DNA of 64,000 nt. Source: an uncultured Chloroflexota bacterium (GTDB taxonomy: Bacteria; Chloroflexota; Dehalococcoidia; Lucifugimonadales; UBA1127). The notes under the pieces are model-generated. The model had not been told where the DNA came from, made no database searches, and was given only the letters and a program-made list of their open reading frames with translations. This document shows positions 44,708 through 54,618 of the stretch, in pieces (position 1 is the first letter of the stretch; the number at the start of each line of letters is the position of its first letter). The stretch is taken from contig CAJWQJ010000010.1 of the NCBI GenBank assembly GCA_913045315.1, forward strand, positions 1-64,000, given 5' to 3'. The position numbers and the translations under genes are program-made.

Positions 44708-45022
44708 TCATCCTATAGTTTCTTTACAATTCTTACAGAACCTTACCTTAGTTCCATCGTCTAATATTTGAAATCCTACTTTTGCAGGTGTGTCACATTG
44801 AGGACAAACCAATGCTAAACTCGCTGAGTTTATAGGTGATTCCATTTGAATAATTCCAGCTTGTCGAACTCCAGGATTATCCTTTACATGACGTGAAACC
44901 ATGTTAATTCCTTCAACAACCATTTTGGTTGGACCAATAACTCTTTGAACACGGCCCTGCTTACCTCGATCTCTCCCACGTCGAACCTGGACATTATCGC
45001 CCTTTCGAATTTTACTTGCCAT
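44708..45022 (-). CDS. rplX: Ribosomal protein L24
   Basis: A 104-residue L24, an assembly initiator for 50S. The KOW motif (RKGDNVQVRRGRDRGKQGRVQRV) is at residues 5-27, and the C-terminal portion has a cysteine ribbon (CPQCDTPAKVGFQ, RFCKNCKETIG). Its start overlaps the rplN stop by 1 nt. Confidence 0.96.
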   Translation of the reverse strand: MASKIRKGDNVQVRRGRDRGKQGRVQRVIGPTKMVVEGINMVSRHVKDNPGVRQAGIIQMESPINSASLALVCPQCDTPAKVGFQILDDGTKVRFCKNCKETIG

Positions 45023-45396
45023 TAAACAACCTCCGGAGAAAGGGATACTATTCTCATATATCCACGTTCTCGTAACTCACGAGCAACAGGACCAAATATT
45101 CTAGTGCCCACTGGCGCTTGTCGATCGTCAAGAATCACTGCCGCATTATCATCAAATCGAATATATGTTCCATCAGGACGGCCAGTATTTTTACGAACAC
45201 GAACTATAACAGCACGAACTACCGTTCCAGCTCTTACCCTGTCGGGAGCATTAGGAATAGCTTCCTTAATAGAAGCAGTAATTATATCGCCTAACCCTGC
45301 ATATCTTCTATGCCCAGCACCAGGTATACCAATACACTGTATTGATCTAGCACCCGAATTATCTGCAACTACTAACCGTGACTCGCGCTGAATCAT
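45022..45396 (-). CDS. rplN: Ribosomal protein L14
   Basis: A 124-residue L14 starting [26 protein letters not shown], with the usual [29 protein letters not shown]-type core (AVIVRVRKN) and [14 protein letters not shown]. It overlaps rpsQ by 4 nt and rplX by 1 nt. Confidence 0.97.
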   Translation of the reverse strand: MIQRESRLVVADNSGARSIQCIGIPGAGHRRYAGLGDIITASIKEAIPNAPDRVRAGTVVRAVIVRVRKNTGRPDGTYIRFDDNAAVILDDRQAPVGTRIFGPVARELRERGYMRIVSLSPEVV

Positions 45397-45896
45397 TGAT
45401 CACTTCTCCCAATTTGCTCTTCACTATCTTCCTCATTCTGTGGACTGACATCCTCAGTATCTTCTGGGGATTCTTCACTTACAGAATCTACATTCTCTTG
45501 TTCCTCTTCAACGATTTGTTCTTCCTCATTCTGTGGACTGACAACTTCAGCAACTACTTCTTTTTCGATTTCACTTTGATCTTCTTCTTTAAATGAATTC
45601 GAATTAGGAATAGCAGGAGTTGATATTTCATCTACAACCTGCCCGTCACTTTTACGTTCAACAAAGTCCAGAAAACGAAATTTTTTCAATTTTGAATAAG
45701 GACGAGATTCAATGATTCGTATTAAATCACCGTTGTTGCAAAGATTTTCAGGATCATGTGCATACAATTGAACTTTTCTTCTAATTCTTTTCCCATAAAC
45801 AGGATGCTTTCTGATTCTATCAACACTAATTACAACTGTTTTGGACATGGCTGAACTTACTACTCGTCCAGTAAAAACTCGTCCCTGCTTAGCCAT
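45393..45896 (-). CDS. rpsQ: Ribosomal protein S17 with long acidic C-terminal tail
   Basis: A 167-residue S17. Residues 1-82 are a standard S17 ([53 protein letters not shown]). The remaining 85 residues are an added, strongly acidic tail rich in Glu, Asp, Ser, Gln and Val, containing two copies of VSPQNEE about 31 residues apart. The DNA shows a matching 23-nt direct repeat (45428-45450 and 45521-45543), so the tail grew partly by duplication. Ordinary S17 is about 85 residues. It overlaps rplN by 4 nt. Confidence 0.95.
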   Translation of the reverse strand: MAKQGRVFTGRVVSSAMSKTVVISVDRIRKHPVYGKRIRRKVQLYAHDPENLCNNGDLIRIIESRPYSKLKKFRFLDFVERKSDGQVVDEISTPAIPNSNSFKEEDQSEIEKEVVAEVVSPQNEEEQIVEEEQENVDSVSEESPEDTEDVSPQNEEDSEEQIGRSDQ

Positions 45897-46093
45897 TAAC
45901 GTATCCCCATCTCTCGTTCTCTAAGAACGGTTAATATACGAGCTATAGTTTTTCTAACATTCTTAATTTCGTTAACATTTCCTAATTGCCTACTTGCTAG
46001 CTGAAAACGCAAATTCATTAACTCTTTATATGACTCATCTAAATCTTTCAGAAGATCGTCTTCAGTTTTTGCTCGTATTTCTTCTATATACAT
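45896..46093 (-). CDS. rpmC: Ribosomal protein L29
   Basis: A 65-residue two-helix L29 (DDLLKDLDESYKELMNLRFQLASRQLGN, then IARILTVLRERE), located at the exit tunnel where SRP and trigger factor bind. It lies between rplP and rpsQ, and its stop shares 1 nt with the rpsQ start. Confidence 0.95.
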   Translation of the reverse strand: MYIEEIRAKTEDDLLKDLDESYKELMNLRFQLASRQLGNVNEIKNVRKTIARILTVLREREMGIR

Positions 46094-46104
46094 GAATAAC
46101 CCTT

Positions 46105-46548
46105 TTAGGAAGTCCCTATAGCGTGCATGTAATAATCAGCACGACTAACAACTTTTGTATGAACCGGAAGCTTTGCTCCTGCTCTTCTTAATCCTTCTCT
46201 TGCAACCTCTTCGGAAACACCACCTACTTCAAAAACTATTCTGCCTCTTTTTGCAACTGCAACCCAATGATCAACATTTGCTTTTCCGCTACCCATTCGA
46301 GTTTCTAATGGTTTTTTTGTAACTGGTTTATCAGCAAAAACTCGTATCCATACCTTTCCGCCTCGTCGAAAATGACGAACTATAGCACGCCTTGCAGCTT
46401 CAATCTGCCTTGAAGTAAGCCAAGATGACTCGACAACTTTAAGCCCATATTCGCCAAATGCAAGGGTCGATCCAGTGGTTGCCATCCCCTTCATTCTTCC
46501 ACGTTGAGTCTTTCTATATTTAACTCTCCTAGGTTGCTGCATCTTCAA
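46105..46548 (-). CDS. rplP: Ribosomal protein L16
   Basis: A 147-residue L16 near the peptidyl-transferase entrance. [56 protein letters not shown] and [23 protein letters not shown] are typical. It overlaps rpsC by 20 nt. Confidence 0.97.
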   Translation of the reverse strand: MKMQQPRRVKYRKTQRGRMKGMATTGSTLAFGEYGLKVVESSWLTSRQIEAARRAIVRHFRRGGKVWIRVFADKPVTKKPLETRMGSGKANVDHWVAVAKRGRIVFEVGGVSEEVAREGLRRAGAKLPVHTKVVSRADYYMHAIGTS

Positions 46549-47311
46549 CCTCTTCTGCTGCTACCACTTCAATTTGATCTTCTATTGCAACTGATTGATT
46601 TTCTTCACTATTTTCATTTTCTTCAGCACGGACACTTACCTCAATAGGGGCAATTTCATCAATTTCTAGTCTTTCTCGATCAGGAATTATATTACCTTTG
46701 TATATCCACACCTTAACACCAAGTCGACCCATAATCGTATGTGCTTCACTAATTGCAAAATCAACATCAGCACGAATGGTGTGCAACGGAACACGACCAA
46801 TCATAACTTTTTCTCTTCTCGCAATTTCTGCTCCCCCAAGACGACCCTTTACAATAATTTTGATTCCTTCAGCTCCAGCTTGCATAGTTCGTGAAGAAGC
46901 CTGCAACATTGCCCGACGATGAGCTACTCTTCTTTCAAGTTGTTCTGCAACATTTCTTGCCACCAATGCAGCATCTAATTCAGGGGTCCGAATTTCCTGA
47001 ACAGAAAGTCTGATTTTACTTTCAGCAACTTTCTGAAGAACTTGTCTGGTCTCTTCAACCCTTTGTCCTTGTCGGCCTATAACAATTCCTGGTCGTGAAG
47101 TCCAGATAGTAACCTCGACTTCTTGAGCATTCCGCTCTATTTCAACTCTTGCAATTCCAGCATCGGTATATCTTTCATTAAGTGCTTTTCTTATACGAAT
47201 ATCTTCATTTAAGATTCTTCGATAATCCTTACCCTTGCCAGCAAACCATCGGCCTTGCCAATCCTTAATGATTCCTAAACGGAAGCCTATTGGATGTGTT
47301 TTATGACCCAT
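46529..47311 (-). CDS. rpsC: Ribosomal protein S3 with acidic tail
   Basis: A 260-residue S3, starting [13 protein letters not shown] at ATG 47311 with AGAGG 6 nt upstream. It contains a KH domain ([17 protein letters not shown] region) and a C-terminal domain ending near residue 212. About 45 acidic residues follow ([18 protein letters not shown] and [10 protein letters not shown]), whereas many S3 proteins have only a short tail. It overlaps rplV by 11 nt and rplP by 20 nt. Confidence 0.96.
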   Translation of the reverse strand: MGHKTHPIGFRLGIIKDWQGRWFAGKGKDYRRILNEDIRIRKALNERYTDAGIARVEIERNAQEVEVTIWTSRPGIVIGRQGQRVEETRQVLQKVAESKIRLSVQEIRTPELDAALVARNVAEQLERRVAHRRAMLQASSRTMQAGAEGIKIIVKGRLGGAEIARREKVMIGRVPLHTIRADVDFAISEAHTIMGRLGVKVWIYKGNIIPDRERLEIDEIAPIEVSVRAEENENSEENQSVAIEDQIEVVAAEEVEDAAT

Positions 47312-47648
47312 TAGAAACCTCTTCATCTACTCCAATTGTTATATGGCAGGATCTTCTAATTATTGGACTTATCCTACCTCTTGATTGTGGGCGATATCTT
47401 TTTAATTTCAATGCTTCATTTGCAAACGCCTCGACAATCTTAAGACTATCTGGATTCATCATTGCATTATTCTCAGCATTTGCCACAGCAGATTTGATAA
47501 CTTTTACCAAAGCTTTTGCAGCTGGACTTGGAGAAACTTGAATAGCGGCAATGGCATCATTAACAGGTTTGCCTTTAATAAGATGCAATAGTCGCCTTAC
47601 TTTACTAGGTGACATCCCAAAATTCCTATGTATCGCTCGAATCGGCAT
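47301..47648 (-). CDS. rplV: Ribosomal protein L22
   Basis: A 115-residue L22 lining the exit tunnel: HRNFGMSPSKVRRLLHLIKGKPVNDAI and the beta-hairpin tip region KLKRYRPQSRGRISPIIRRSCHITI. It overlaps the rpsC start by 11 nt. Confidence 0.96.
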   Translation of the reverse strand: MPIRAIHRNFGMSPSKVRRLLHLIKGKPVNDAIAAIQVSPSPAAKALVKVIKSAVANAENNAMMNPDSLKIVEAFANEALKLKRYRPQSRGRISPIIRRSCHITIGVDEEVSNGS

Positions 47649-47662
47649 TTATAAATTAACCC

Positions 47663-47950
47663 TTATCCTCTTGGCCTACTTGATCTTTCACCCCTGCCAA
47701 CATGTCCACGAAAAGTCCGAGTTGGTGCGAATTCTCCCAATCTATGCCCAACCATATTTTCTGTAATGTAAATTGGAACATGTCTTCTACCATCATGAAC
47801 TGCTATAGTTAAACCCACGGCGTCAGGAAGAATCATAGAAGCACGAGACCAAGTTTTTATAACCACTTTTTCCGAACTTCCAACTGCGGCTGAAATTCTC
47901 TTTTGCAATTTTGGTTCTACCATAGGTCCTTTTTTAATTGACCTGCCCAT
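47663..47950 (-). CDS. rpsS: Ribosomal protein S19
   Basis: A 95-residue S19 of the 30S head: [36 protein letters not shown] and [20 protein letters not shown]. It overlaps the rplB end by 17 nt. Confidence 0.97.
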   Translation of the reverse strand: MGRSIKKGPMVEPKLQKRISAAVGSSEKVVIKTWSRASMILPDAVGLTIAVHDGRRHVPIYITENMVGHRLGEFAPTRTFRGHVGRGERSSRPRG

Positions 47951-48782
47951 ATCCTATCCTTCGCCTTCTAACAATAAATTTGTTGGATTTCTTATTCCTT
48001 CTAGTTTTCACTCCTAAGGCATGCTTGCCCCATTTGGTCTTAGGGTACTTCAGACCAATTGAGTTTCTAGCTTCACCACCTCCATGAGGATGGTCATTTG
48101 GATTCATAACCTTACCTCTGACTTGAGGTCTTCTTCCAAGCCAACGAACCCGTCCTGCTTTTCCAAAACTAGTAGCCTGATGTTCGGAATTTCCCACTTG
48201 ACCTATAGTTGCATAACATTGACTTAAAACTCGTCGTATTTCACCAGATGGTAATCGTAATTGGGTGTATCGTTCTTCTTTTGCCATAACTTGAGCAGCA
48301 ACTCCAGCACTTCTTACAATCTGACCACCTTTACCAGGTTGAAGTTCAATGTTATGAATCATTGTCCCCAAAGGCATTGCTGAAAGTGGGCGTGCATTTC
48401 CAGGTTTCACATCTGCTTCTGGACCTGCCATTATTCCATCATCAACCTTAAGACCAATAGGACATAAAATATATCGTTTATCACCGTCAGTATATTCTAC
48501 AAGAGCTATTCGGGCAGAACGGTTAGGGTCGTATTCAACACTTACAACATTCCCCTCAACTCCGGCCTTGTCTTGACGACGAAAATTAATAACTCTATAT
48601 CGTCGCTTATGCCCTCCGCCTCTATGACGAACAGTCATTCTTCCCTGGCTATTACGCCCCCCACGTTTTTTCAAAGATCTAATTAAAGACTTTTCAGGAT
48701 AATCGCGTGTTATTTCAGCAAAATCTGGTCGAACCAGTTTTCTCATGCCAGCCGTAATAGGTTTAAATGTTTTTAGACCCAA
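47934..48782 (-). CDS. rplB: Ribosomal protein L2
   Basis: A 282-residue L2, essential for peptidyl-transferase assembly. [29 protein letters not shown] (OB domain), then [20 protein letters not shown] and the conserved [13 protein letters not shown] with the functionally important His, and a basic C terminus. It lies 2 nt after rplW and overlaps rpsS. Confidence 0.98.
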   Translation of the reverse strand: MGLKTFKPITAGMRKLVRPDFAEITRDYPEKSLIRSLKKRGGRNSQGRMTVRHRGGGHKRRYRVINFRRQDKAGVEGNVVSVEYDPNRSARIALVEYTDGDKRYILCPIGLKVDDGIMAGPEADVKPGNARPLSAMPLGTMIHNIELQPGKGGQIVRSAGVAAQVMAKEERYTQLRLPSGEIRRVLSQCYATIGQVGNSEHQATSFGKAGRVRWLGRRPQVRGKVMNPNDHPHGGGEARNSIGLKYPKTKWGKHALGVKTRRNKKSNKFIVRRRRIGYGQVN

Positions 48783-48784
48783 AT

Positions 48785-49078
48785 TTATACTCCATCAAAT
48801 AAGGATATTGTTTCACCAGGATTAAGGGTTACAATAGCCTTCTTCTTATCACTTCCATGAACGAGACGAGAGCCAAAGCGACGAGCTTTACCTCTATTTT
48901 TTACAATGTTAATCTTTACGACTTTCACTTCGAACAAAGTTTCTATAGCCTGCTTAATAAGCCCCTTATTTGAATCCATCCGAACTTCGAAAGTATATTT
49001 ATTTCTCTCTTGTAATAGGCTGCTGCGTTCAGTAATAACTGGACCTAAAATAACTTGAGTAAGCTTAGCCATCGTCAT
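48785..49078 (-). CDS. rplW: Ribosomal protein L23
   Basis: A 97-residue L23, the docking site for trigger factor and [49 protein letters not shown] and a short C terminus are typical. The first ATG shares a base with the rplD stop; an ATG two codons downstream is an alternative. Confidence 0.96.
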   Translation of the reverse strand: MTMAKLTQVILGPVITERSSLLQERNKYTFEVRMDSNKGLIKQAIETLFEVKVVKINIVKNRGKARRFGSRLVHGSDKKKAIVTLNPGETISLFDGV

Positions 49079-49767
49079 TATGAAGCCTCCCGATCAGAAT
49101 CTGGTTCTGGGACATCCACTTTTTCTTGCTGGCTTATAGTAACTTTACCACCCCACATGTCTTCAATTTTACGAACAGCAGATTCGGTAATAATCAAAGT
49201 TTCGTGATTAATCAAATCAAGTGCATTAATTGTTGCTGCAGGTAGGGATTTTACTTTTGGTAAATTTCTACAAGCTCTTCCAATACCAGTATTCGGATCA
49301 CTACTAACTATCAGACTCTTCCCAGAAACCCCCAACTGATCCAATACACCTATAATTTCCTTAGTTTTATACTCATTCAAAATTATTTCATCTACTACAA
49401 CCAATGATTCACTACGAATCTTATCCGAAAGGAGGCATCTAATAGCCGATCTTCTCATCTTTTTTGGAAGACGTTGGTGATAATCACGGGGTTTTGGACC
49501 ATGGACTATACCACCTCCTCGCCATTGTGGTGACCTAATGCTACCTTGGCGAGCACGTCCAGTACCTTTTTGCCTCCAAGGTTTTCTACCACCGCCACGA
49601 ACTTCGGAACGTGTTTTTGTACTATGTGTACCTACACGTCGATTAGCTAAATGACCAACTATAACCTGATGGACTAAAGGCCCATTCATTTCAACTGCAT
49701 ATACATCATCACTAACTTCCATAGTGTGCAATATGCTTCCATTAATATCTTTTACAGGAAGTTGCAA
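49078..49767 (-). CDS. rplD: Ribosomal protein L4
   Basis: A 229-residue L4 if it starts at TTG 49767 ([11 protein letters not shown]), which has AGGGG 7 nt upstream within the end of rplC and matches the family N terminus. A longer open frame upstream overlaps rplC by 65 nt and lacks homology. The exit-tunnel loop ([29 protein letters not shown], in part) is intact. The last 17 residues are acidic ([14 protein letters not shown]). It follows rplC with only 1 nt between stop and start. Confidence 0.95.
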   Translation of the reverse strand: MQLPVKDINGSILHTMEVSDDVYAVEMNGPLVHQVIVGHLANRRVGTHSTKTRSEVRGGGRKPWRQKGTGRARQGSIRSPQWRGGGIVHGPKPRDYHQRLPKKMRRSAIRCLLSDKIRSESLVVVDEIILNEYKTKEIIGVLDQLGVSGKSLIVSSDPNTGIGRACRNLPKVKSLPAATINALDLINHETLIITESAVRKIEDMWGGKVTISQQEKVDVPEPDSDREAS

Positions 49768-49768
49768 A

Positions 49769-50401
49769 TCATTTCCCCTTTTTATTTGTTCGTCGAACCT
49801 GAATAATTGATCGTGAAGCACCAGGAATTGCACCTTTTACAAAAAGCAGGTTTCGCTCAGGATCTACTTCAACAATCTCAACATTTCTTATGGTCGTTCG
49901 TGAATTGCCCATATGACCCGCCATTTTTGTGCCTTTAAAAATACGGCCAGGAAATGTTCCTCCACCAATTGAACCCGGAGCCCTTAATCGATCAGATTGA
50001 CCATGAGTTTTAGGACCACCCCTAAATCCATGTCGCTTAACTGTTCCTGCAAAACCTCGTCCTTTTGAGAGCCCAATCACATCTACTCTTTCACCAACAG
50101 AAAAATTTTCCGCACCTATTTCTTGTCCTATCTCTATTTCATCAACATCATTTGCGGGGACCTCTTTTAGATGGCGGAACAGTTTTGATACAGGTTTTAA
50201 ATGTCCAGCAATTCCCTTATTTACATATTTGGCATCTTCAAAGCCCAATTGTACTGCAGTATATCCATCCCTTGTATCATCTCGAATAAACGTAACAGTA
50301 CATGGTCCAGCTTTTACAGCAGTAACTGGCACAACTTTCCCATCGTCAAGAAAGATTTGCGTCATACCAATTTTTCTAGCTATTATTCCATTTATGGACA
50401 T
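49769..50401 (-). CDS. rplC: Ribosomal protein L3
   Basis: A 210-residue L3 with [23 protein letters not shown] at the N terminus and [35 protein letters not shown] (in part), the site near the peptidyl-transferase centre. ATG 50401 is 5 nt after GGAG; a GTG two codons earlier is less likely. It follows rpsJ. Confidence 0.97.
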   Translation of the reverse strand: MSINGIIARKIGMTQIFLDDGKVVPVTAVKAGPCTVTFIRDDTRDGYTAVQLGFEDAKYVNKGIAGHLKPVSKLFRHLKEVPANDVDEIEIGQEIGAENFSVGERVDVIGLSKGRGFAGTVKRHGFRGGPKTHGQSDRLRAPGSIGGGTFPGRIFKGTKMAGHMGNSRTTIRNVEIVEVDPERNLLFVKGAIPGASRSIIQVRRTNKKGK

Positions 50402-50438
50402 TTCCACTCCATAATTTATTTTTGCTTAATATCAATTT

Positions 50439-50747
50439 TTACGTTTTTATGGTGATATCCACACCAGCAGCAACATTAAGGCGAGATAGCGATTCCAAAG
50501 TTCGTGAATTTGGATCCAATATATCTACCAGTCTCTTATGAGTTCTTATTTCAAAATGCTCTCGGGAATCTTTATCCACATGTGGAGATCGAATAACACA
50601 AAAACGCTTAAGTTTTGTCGGTAAAGGAACAGGGCCTACGACTACTGATCCGCTTCTCTCGGCAGCGTCAACAATTTGTTGGGCAGATAAATCAAGTGCC
50701 CTATGATCAAAAGCTTTTAAAATAATTCTTACTGTTTGACGTGCCAT
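50439..50747 (-). CDS. rpsJ: Ribosomal protein S10
   Basis: A 102-residue S10, also known as NusE, which joins antitermination complexes. [63 protein letters not shown] (in part) and the C-terminal [12 protein letters not shown] are typical. It follows fusA directly; the usual tuf gene is absent. Confidence 0.97.
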   Translation of the reverse strand: MARQTVRIILKAFDHRALDLSAQQIVDAAERSGSVVVGPVPLPTKLKRFCVIRSPHVDKDSREHFEIRTHKRLVDILDPNSRTLESLSRLNVAAGVDITIKT

Positions 50748-50764
50748 AATACTTCTTTCTAGAA

Positions 50765-52816
50765 CTAAACCTTTACCAGTAACTGTTGAGCCATTGCCTC
50801 AGGAACTTGTTCATATGAACTGAATTCCATTGACTGACTAGCACGCCCCTGAGTTAGGGATCGGAGCGTGGTAGTATAACCAAACGTTTCTCCAAGCGGA
50901 ATAGTTCCACGAATATATTGATATTCCCCTTCACCTTCAACTTGCATTACACGTGCACGACGACTATTTAGGTCACCAAGAACATCACCAAGAAATTCCG
51001 CAGGTGTAGTAACTTCGAATTGCATGTATGGTTCAAGTAGAATTGATCTGCCCTTCTGCAATCCTTCTTTCAGAGCCATCGATCCAGCTATTTTAAATGC
51101 AATTTCAGACGAATCTACTGGATGGAAACTTCCATCAACTAATGCAACCTTCATGTCTACCACAGGGTATCCTGCCAAAACACCATTATCCATTGCTTCT
51201 TTAACACCCGAATCTACTGCAGGAATATATTCTCTAGGAACTACACCTCCTACAATTTTATTTTCAAATACGTATCCACCAGTTCTTTCAAGAGGTTCAA
51301 TTTCCAACCATACATGTCCAAATTGCCCACGACCTCCACTTTGTCGAACAAATCGACCCTCAACACGAATAGGCTTAGTAATAGTTTCACGATAAGCAAC
51401 TCTAGGCTTGCCTACATTTGCTTGCACATTAAATTCTCTCTTCATGCGATCCACAAGAACTTCTAGATGTAATTCACCCATCCCTGATATCAAAGTTTGT
51501 CCCGTTTCTCGATCATAACGAACTAAAAATGTTGGGTCTTCCTCAGCAAGTTTTCTTAAAGCTTCTTCAAGTTTTTCTTGGTCAGCCTGACTTCGTGGCT
51601 CCACAGATACTGAAATAACTGGTGAAGGAAACTGCGGAGGCTCAAGCACAACCTGGGAATCTTGTGCACAAATTGTATCACCAGTAAATGTGTCTTTAAG
51701 CCCAATAACACCATAGATATGCCCAGCTTGTATATCCTCAACCTCTTCTCGTTTATCTGAATGCATAATCACAACTCTGCTGATGCGTTCTCTATGCCCC
51801 TTCGTTGCATTATAGACTGCAGATCCTGCTTTCATCGTTCCTGAATAAGCTCTTATATAAGTAAGCCTGCCTACATACGGATCGACTGCAACTTTAAATG
51901 CAATGGCTGAAAATGGATCACTAAGGTCAGGAGCTCGTTGAATAACTTCTCCGGTATTAGGATCCTCTCCATCTACAGGAGGAACGTCTGAGGGAGATGG
52001 TAAGTATTTCACAATAGCATTAAGCAGTGGCTGAATTCCCTTGTGTTTTAACGCAGCACCACAGAGAACTGGTACTATTGAATTTGCTAAAGTTCCTTTT
52101 CGCAATCCATTATTCAATTCCTCAACAGAAATTTCCTGGCCTTCCAAATATTTTTCCAAAACCTGATCGTCTACTTCAGCAACTTTTTCAATGAGATGTT
52201 CCCGCCATTGAGCAATCTGATTTTCCATACCTTCAGGAGTATTTCCTTCTACAGGTTCTACCGGTTCATCACCATGGTAATACCATGCCTTTAATTCTAT
52301 AAGGTCAAAAAAACCAGTAAAATTACCCTCTTCGCCAATCGGAAGTTGTATTGGAAAAGCGTTTGCTTCAAGACGTTTATTTATTGTTTCTATTGCACGC
52401 AAGAAATCAGAACCCACTCGCTCCATTTTATTCACAAATGCAATACGCGGAACTCCATACCGATTTGCTTGACGCCAAACAGTTTCAGATTGAGGTTGCA
52501 CTCCAGCTACAGCATCAAAAATAACTATTGCACCATCGAGCACACGTAAACTTCTCTCAACCTCTGCAGTAAAATCCACGTGACCAGGAGTATCGATAAT
52601 GTTTAATTGATGGTCTTTCCAGAAAACTGCTGTGGCTGCGGAAGTTATTGTTATCCCACGTTCTTGTTCTTGAGGCATCCAGTCCATCACTGCAGTACCC
52701 TCATCTACACTTCCAACTTTGTAAGTGCGTCCTGTGAAAAACAACACTCTCTCAGTAACAGTCGTTTTCCCTGCATCTATGTGGGCAATAAATCCTATAT
52801 TTCGAATATTCTCCAA
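50765..52816 (-). CDS. fusA: Translation elongation factor G
   Basis: A 683-residue translocase GTPase with G1 AHIDAGKTT (11-19), DTPGHVDFT (G3), FVNKMERVG (G4), and domains II-V including [35 protein letters not shown]-type domain IV. The start is TTG 52816 ([10 protein letters not shown]), with AGGGA 8 nt upstream. It lies between rpsG and rpsJ with 18 nt to rpsJ. No second EF-G or EF-Tu gene is in the window. Confidence 0.97.
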   Translation of the reverse strand: MENIRNIGFIAHIDAGKTTVTERVLFFTGRTYKVGSVDEGTAVMDWMPQEQERGITITSAATAVFWKDHQLNIIDTPGHVDFTAEVERSLRVLDGAIVIFDAVAGVQPQSETVWRQANRYGVPRIAFVNKMERVGSDFLRAIETINKRLEANAFPIQLPIGEEGNFTGFFDLIELKAWYYHGDEPVEPVEGNTPEGMENQIAQWREHLIEKVAEVDDQVLEKYLEGQEISVEELNNGLRKGTLANSIVPVLCGAALKHKGIQPLLNAIVKYLPSPSDVPPVDGEDPNTGEVIQRAPDLSDPFSAIAFKVAVDPYVGRLTYIRAYSGTMKAGSAVYNATKGHRERISRVVIMHSDKREEVEDIQAGHIYGVIGLKDTFTGDTICAQDSQVVLEPPQFPSPVISVSVEPRSQADQEKLEEALRKLAEEDPTFLVRYDRETGQTLISGMGELHLEVLVDRMKREFNVQANVGKPRVAYRETITKPIRVEGRFVRQSGGRGQFGHVWLEIEPLERTGGYVFENKIVGGVVPREYIPAVDSGVKEAMDNGVLAGYPVVDMKVALVDGSFHPVDSSEIAFKIAGSMALKEGLQKGRSILLEPYMQFEVTTPAEFLGDVLGDLNSRRARVMQVEGEGEYQYIRGTIPLGETFGYTTTLRSLTQGRASQSMEFSSYEQVPEAMAQQLLVKV

Positions 52817-52870
52817 AAGAAATTCCCTTGTCTAATGTTAGTTACCGTCAATTTAACTTTATAAACTCTA

Positions 52871-53338
52871 TCACCATCGATAATGTACAAATGCTCTATT
52901 TGCTTCTGCCATGCGATGCAAGTCTTCACGTCTTCTTACTGCAGCACCTTCACCTCGAGAGGCATCCATTAATTCCTGTGCCAGCTTCTGACGCATTGCA
53001 GCACCTTTACGATTCCTTGCAGCCGTTATTAACCATGTCATTGCCAAAGCAACACCACGTCGTGGACGTACTTCAACCGGAACTTGATAGGTTGCACCAC
53101 CTACACGACGAGCACGGACTTGGAGCTGAGGAGTACTGTTTCTTACTGCTTCAGTAAAAACATCAACTGAGGGACGTCCAGCCTGAGATTCGATTATCTC
53201 CAAGGCATCATAAACTATTCCCTGTGCAACTGTTTTTTTTCCATTAAGCATCACACGATTTATAAACCGTGCAAGATCTTCACTCCCAAACTTTGAGTCG
53301 GGAGAAATTTCACGAATTTCTGCTCTTCGCCTTCGCAT
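52871..53338 (-). CDS. rpsG: Ribosomal protein S7
   Basis: A 155-residue S7, a primary 16S-binding protein of the 30S head. MRRRRAEIREISPDSKFGSEDLARFINRVMLNGKKTVAQ (in part), PSVDVFTEAVRNSTPQLQVRARRVGGATYQVPVEV and WLITAARNRKGAAMRQKLAQEL are typical. It lies between rpsL and fusA. Confidence 0.97.
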   Translation of the reverse strand: MRRRRAEIREISPDSKFGSEDLARFINRVMLNGKKTVAQGIVYDALEIIESQAGRPSVDVFTEAVRNSTPQLQVRARRVGGATYQVPVEVRPRRGVALAMTWLITAARNRKGAAMRQKLAQELMDASRGEGAAVRRREDLHRMAEANRAFVHYRW

Positions 53339-53385
53339 AATTTCCTAACTAAAAAATGAAACAATATGAATTAAAAATCTTCGAA

Positions 53386-53799
53386 CTAGGATGGTCGACT
53401 ACCGTATTTGCTTCGCCCCTGTTTTCTATTGGTTACTCCCGCTGTATCCAATGTGCCACGAACAATATGGTATCTCACACCTGGAAGATCAGGGACTCGT
53501 CCACCTCGAACCATTACAACAGAATGTTCCTGGAGATTGTGACCTTCACCTGGTATATATGCAGTTACTTCTGTGCCGTTAGTTAGTCGCACCCTAGCAA
53601 TTTTCCGAAGGGCTGAGTTTGGCTTTTTGGGAGTCATCGTTCTTACCTGAACACAAACTCCACGCCGTTGAGGGGATCCTCCAGGGACCCAGTTAATTCG
53701 ATTTCGTAAGGTATTCTGAACCCAATGAAGGGCAGGCGCCTTACTCTTGCTTTTTGCAGGTTTTCTACCTTTTCGAACTAGCTGATTAACAGTTGGCAT
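53386..53799 (-). CDS. rpsL: Ribosomal protein S12
   Basis: A 137-residue S12 in the decoding centre. [41 protein letters not shown] and [32 protein letters not shown] (in part) match exactly the segments where streptomycin-resistance changes occur; the key Lys (TPKKPNS) is wild-type. It is the first gene of the superoperon. Confidence 0.98.
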   Translation of the reverse strand: MPTVNQLVRKGRKPAKSKSKAPALHWVQNTLRNRINWVPGGSPQRRGVCVQVRTMTPKKPNSALRKIARVRLTNGTEVTAYIPGEGHNLQEHSVVMVRGGRVPDLPGVRYHIVRGTLDTAGVTNRKQGRSKYGSRPS

Positions 53800-53856
53800 C
53801 TAACATATTCTCCGAAATTGAAACTTGTATGACCAATTAATTAGCCACAAACAAAT

Positions 53857-53885
53857 ATGCTAACAACCATCATTCGTATTGTCAA
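53857..53885 (-). promoter_or_regulatory. Promoter of the ribosomal superoperon
   Basis: On the minus strand, a consensus TTGACA (53885-53880) is followed after 17 nt by TAGCAT (53862-53857), leaving a leader of about 50 nt before rpsL. The tight spacing of all following genes suggests this is the main promoter for a transcript of up to 20 kb, although internal promoters are possible. Confidence 0.6.
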
Positions 53886-53929
53886 CAAATATAACACATA
53901 TCTGAAAAGGATTGCTGATTTGTTGAGTA

Positions 53930-53980
53930 AAAATAGTCTCCATGAGCACTAGAATCTATCATGCTCATGGAGACTATTTT
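53930..53980. terminator. Terminator of sodN
   Basis: A perfect 19-bp stem (53930-53948 / 53962-53980, core TAGTCTCCATGAGCA) with a 13-nt loop. On the minus strand it is followed by a U-rich run, just beyond the sodN stop. Confidence 0.88.
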
Positions 53981-53991
53981 AATATCAATAA

Positions 53992-54477
53992 TTATGATCC
54001 ATACCTAGTATCAGAAACAGCATCACTGTAGTCGATGCCTTTTGTAGCCCAAAATATCGTAGCAATTTCATCAACAACAGCTACTAATTTTCGTGCGGAC
54101 TCTGAACTAACACCTTGTTTATTTGCACCTGCTAATTTATTTGCGTTCCAAAATAACTCGTGCAAATCCGGATATTTTTCAAGATGTTCTGGCTTGAAGT
54201 AATCTGACCAAAGAATATTAAGTTCATTTTTAACATTCTGAGCATGCTCTTCTTTTACTCGAATCAATCTGGATACCCCATTTGGTTGTTCAACCTGAGT
54301 TACGCCATTACTTAGATCTACAGCTTCCATTCTAACAGTCATTTTTAAAACTGTTTGAGCTGCTATTTTCGCAGTAATTGGATCATATATGCCACATGGA
54401 ATATCACAATGGGCATAAGCTGATCTTGATGGGAATAATTTTTCAATCCTTTGATTTACAAACTTCGAAATGTCCAT
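53992..54477 (-). CDS. sodN: Nickel superoxide dismutase precursor
   Basis: 161 residues. A 22-residue propeptide ends SRSAYA, followed by the nickel hook HCDIPCGIYDP (mature His1, Cys2, Cys6, Asp3 and Tyr9). These residues bind and tune the catalytic nickel in a hexameric enzyme that dismutes superoxide. The rest is the four-helix bundle (PEHLEKYPDLHELFWNANKLAG). The ATG is 5 nt after AAGGAG, a strong site, and a terminator follows. A candidate SodX protease gene starts 141 nt upstream on the other strand. NiSOD is common in marine bacteria and spares iron and manganese. Confidence 0.97.
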   Translation of the reverse strand: MDISKFVNQRIEKLFPSRSAYAHCDIPCGIYDPITAKIAAQTVLKMTVRMEAVDLSNGVTQVEQPNGVSRLIRVKEEHAQNVKNELNILWSDYFKPEHLEKYPDLHELFWNANKLAGANKQGVSSESARKLVAVVDEIATIFWATKGIDYSDAVSDTRYGS

Positions 54478-54501
54478 GTTCTCTCCTTATTCAATCAACA
54501 A

Positions 54502-54536
54502 TGTCTTACTGTCTCACTTTAGACAACCATAAGACA
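54502..54536. promoter_or_regulatory. Nested inverted repeats upstream of sodN
   Basis: TGTCTTA (54502-54508) mirrors TAAGACA (54530-54536), and inside them GTCT (54511-54514) mirrors AGAC (54521-54524). They lie 25-60 nt from the sodN ATG, in the sodN/sodX divergent region, and could be a regulator site or a leader stem. They do not match the TTGCAA-type Nur box. Confidence 0.35.
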
Positions 54537-54618
54537 TCGCACAAGTGTTAATTATTATTAATCAATACACAATTAAATAAAATCATTCATTGCGAAGTTT
54601 AATAGTATTAAAGATACT

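Noticed and set aside
49078-49833. Longer start for rplD at 49833
   Set aside because: It overlaps rplC by 65 nt with no L4 homology; TTG 49767 has a good ribosome binding site and gives the conserved [11 protein letters not shown].
33214-53799. Searched the ribosomal region for inteins, introns or inserted foreign genes
   Set aside because: All gaps are shorter than about 60 nt apart from the infA-rpsM interval, which holds rpmJ; every gene aligns with its family without interruption.
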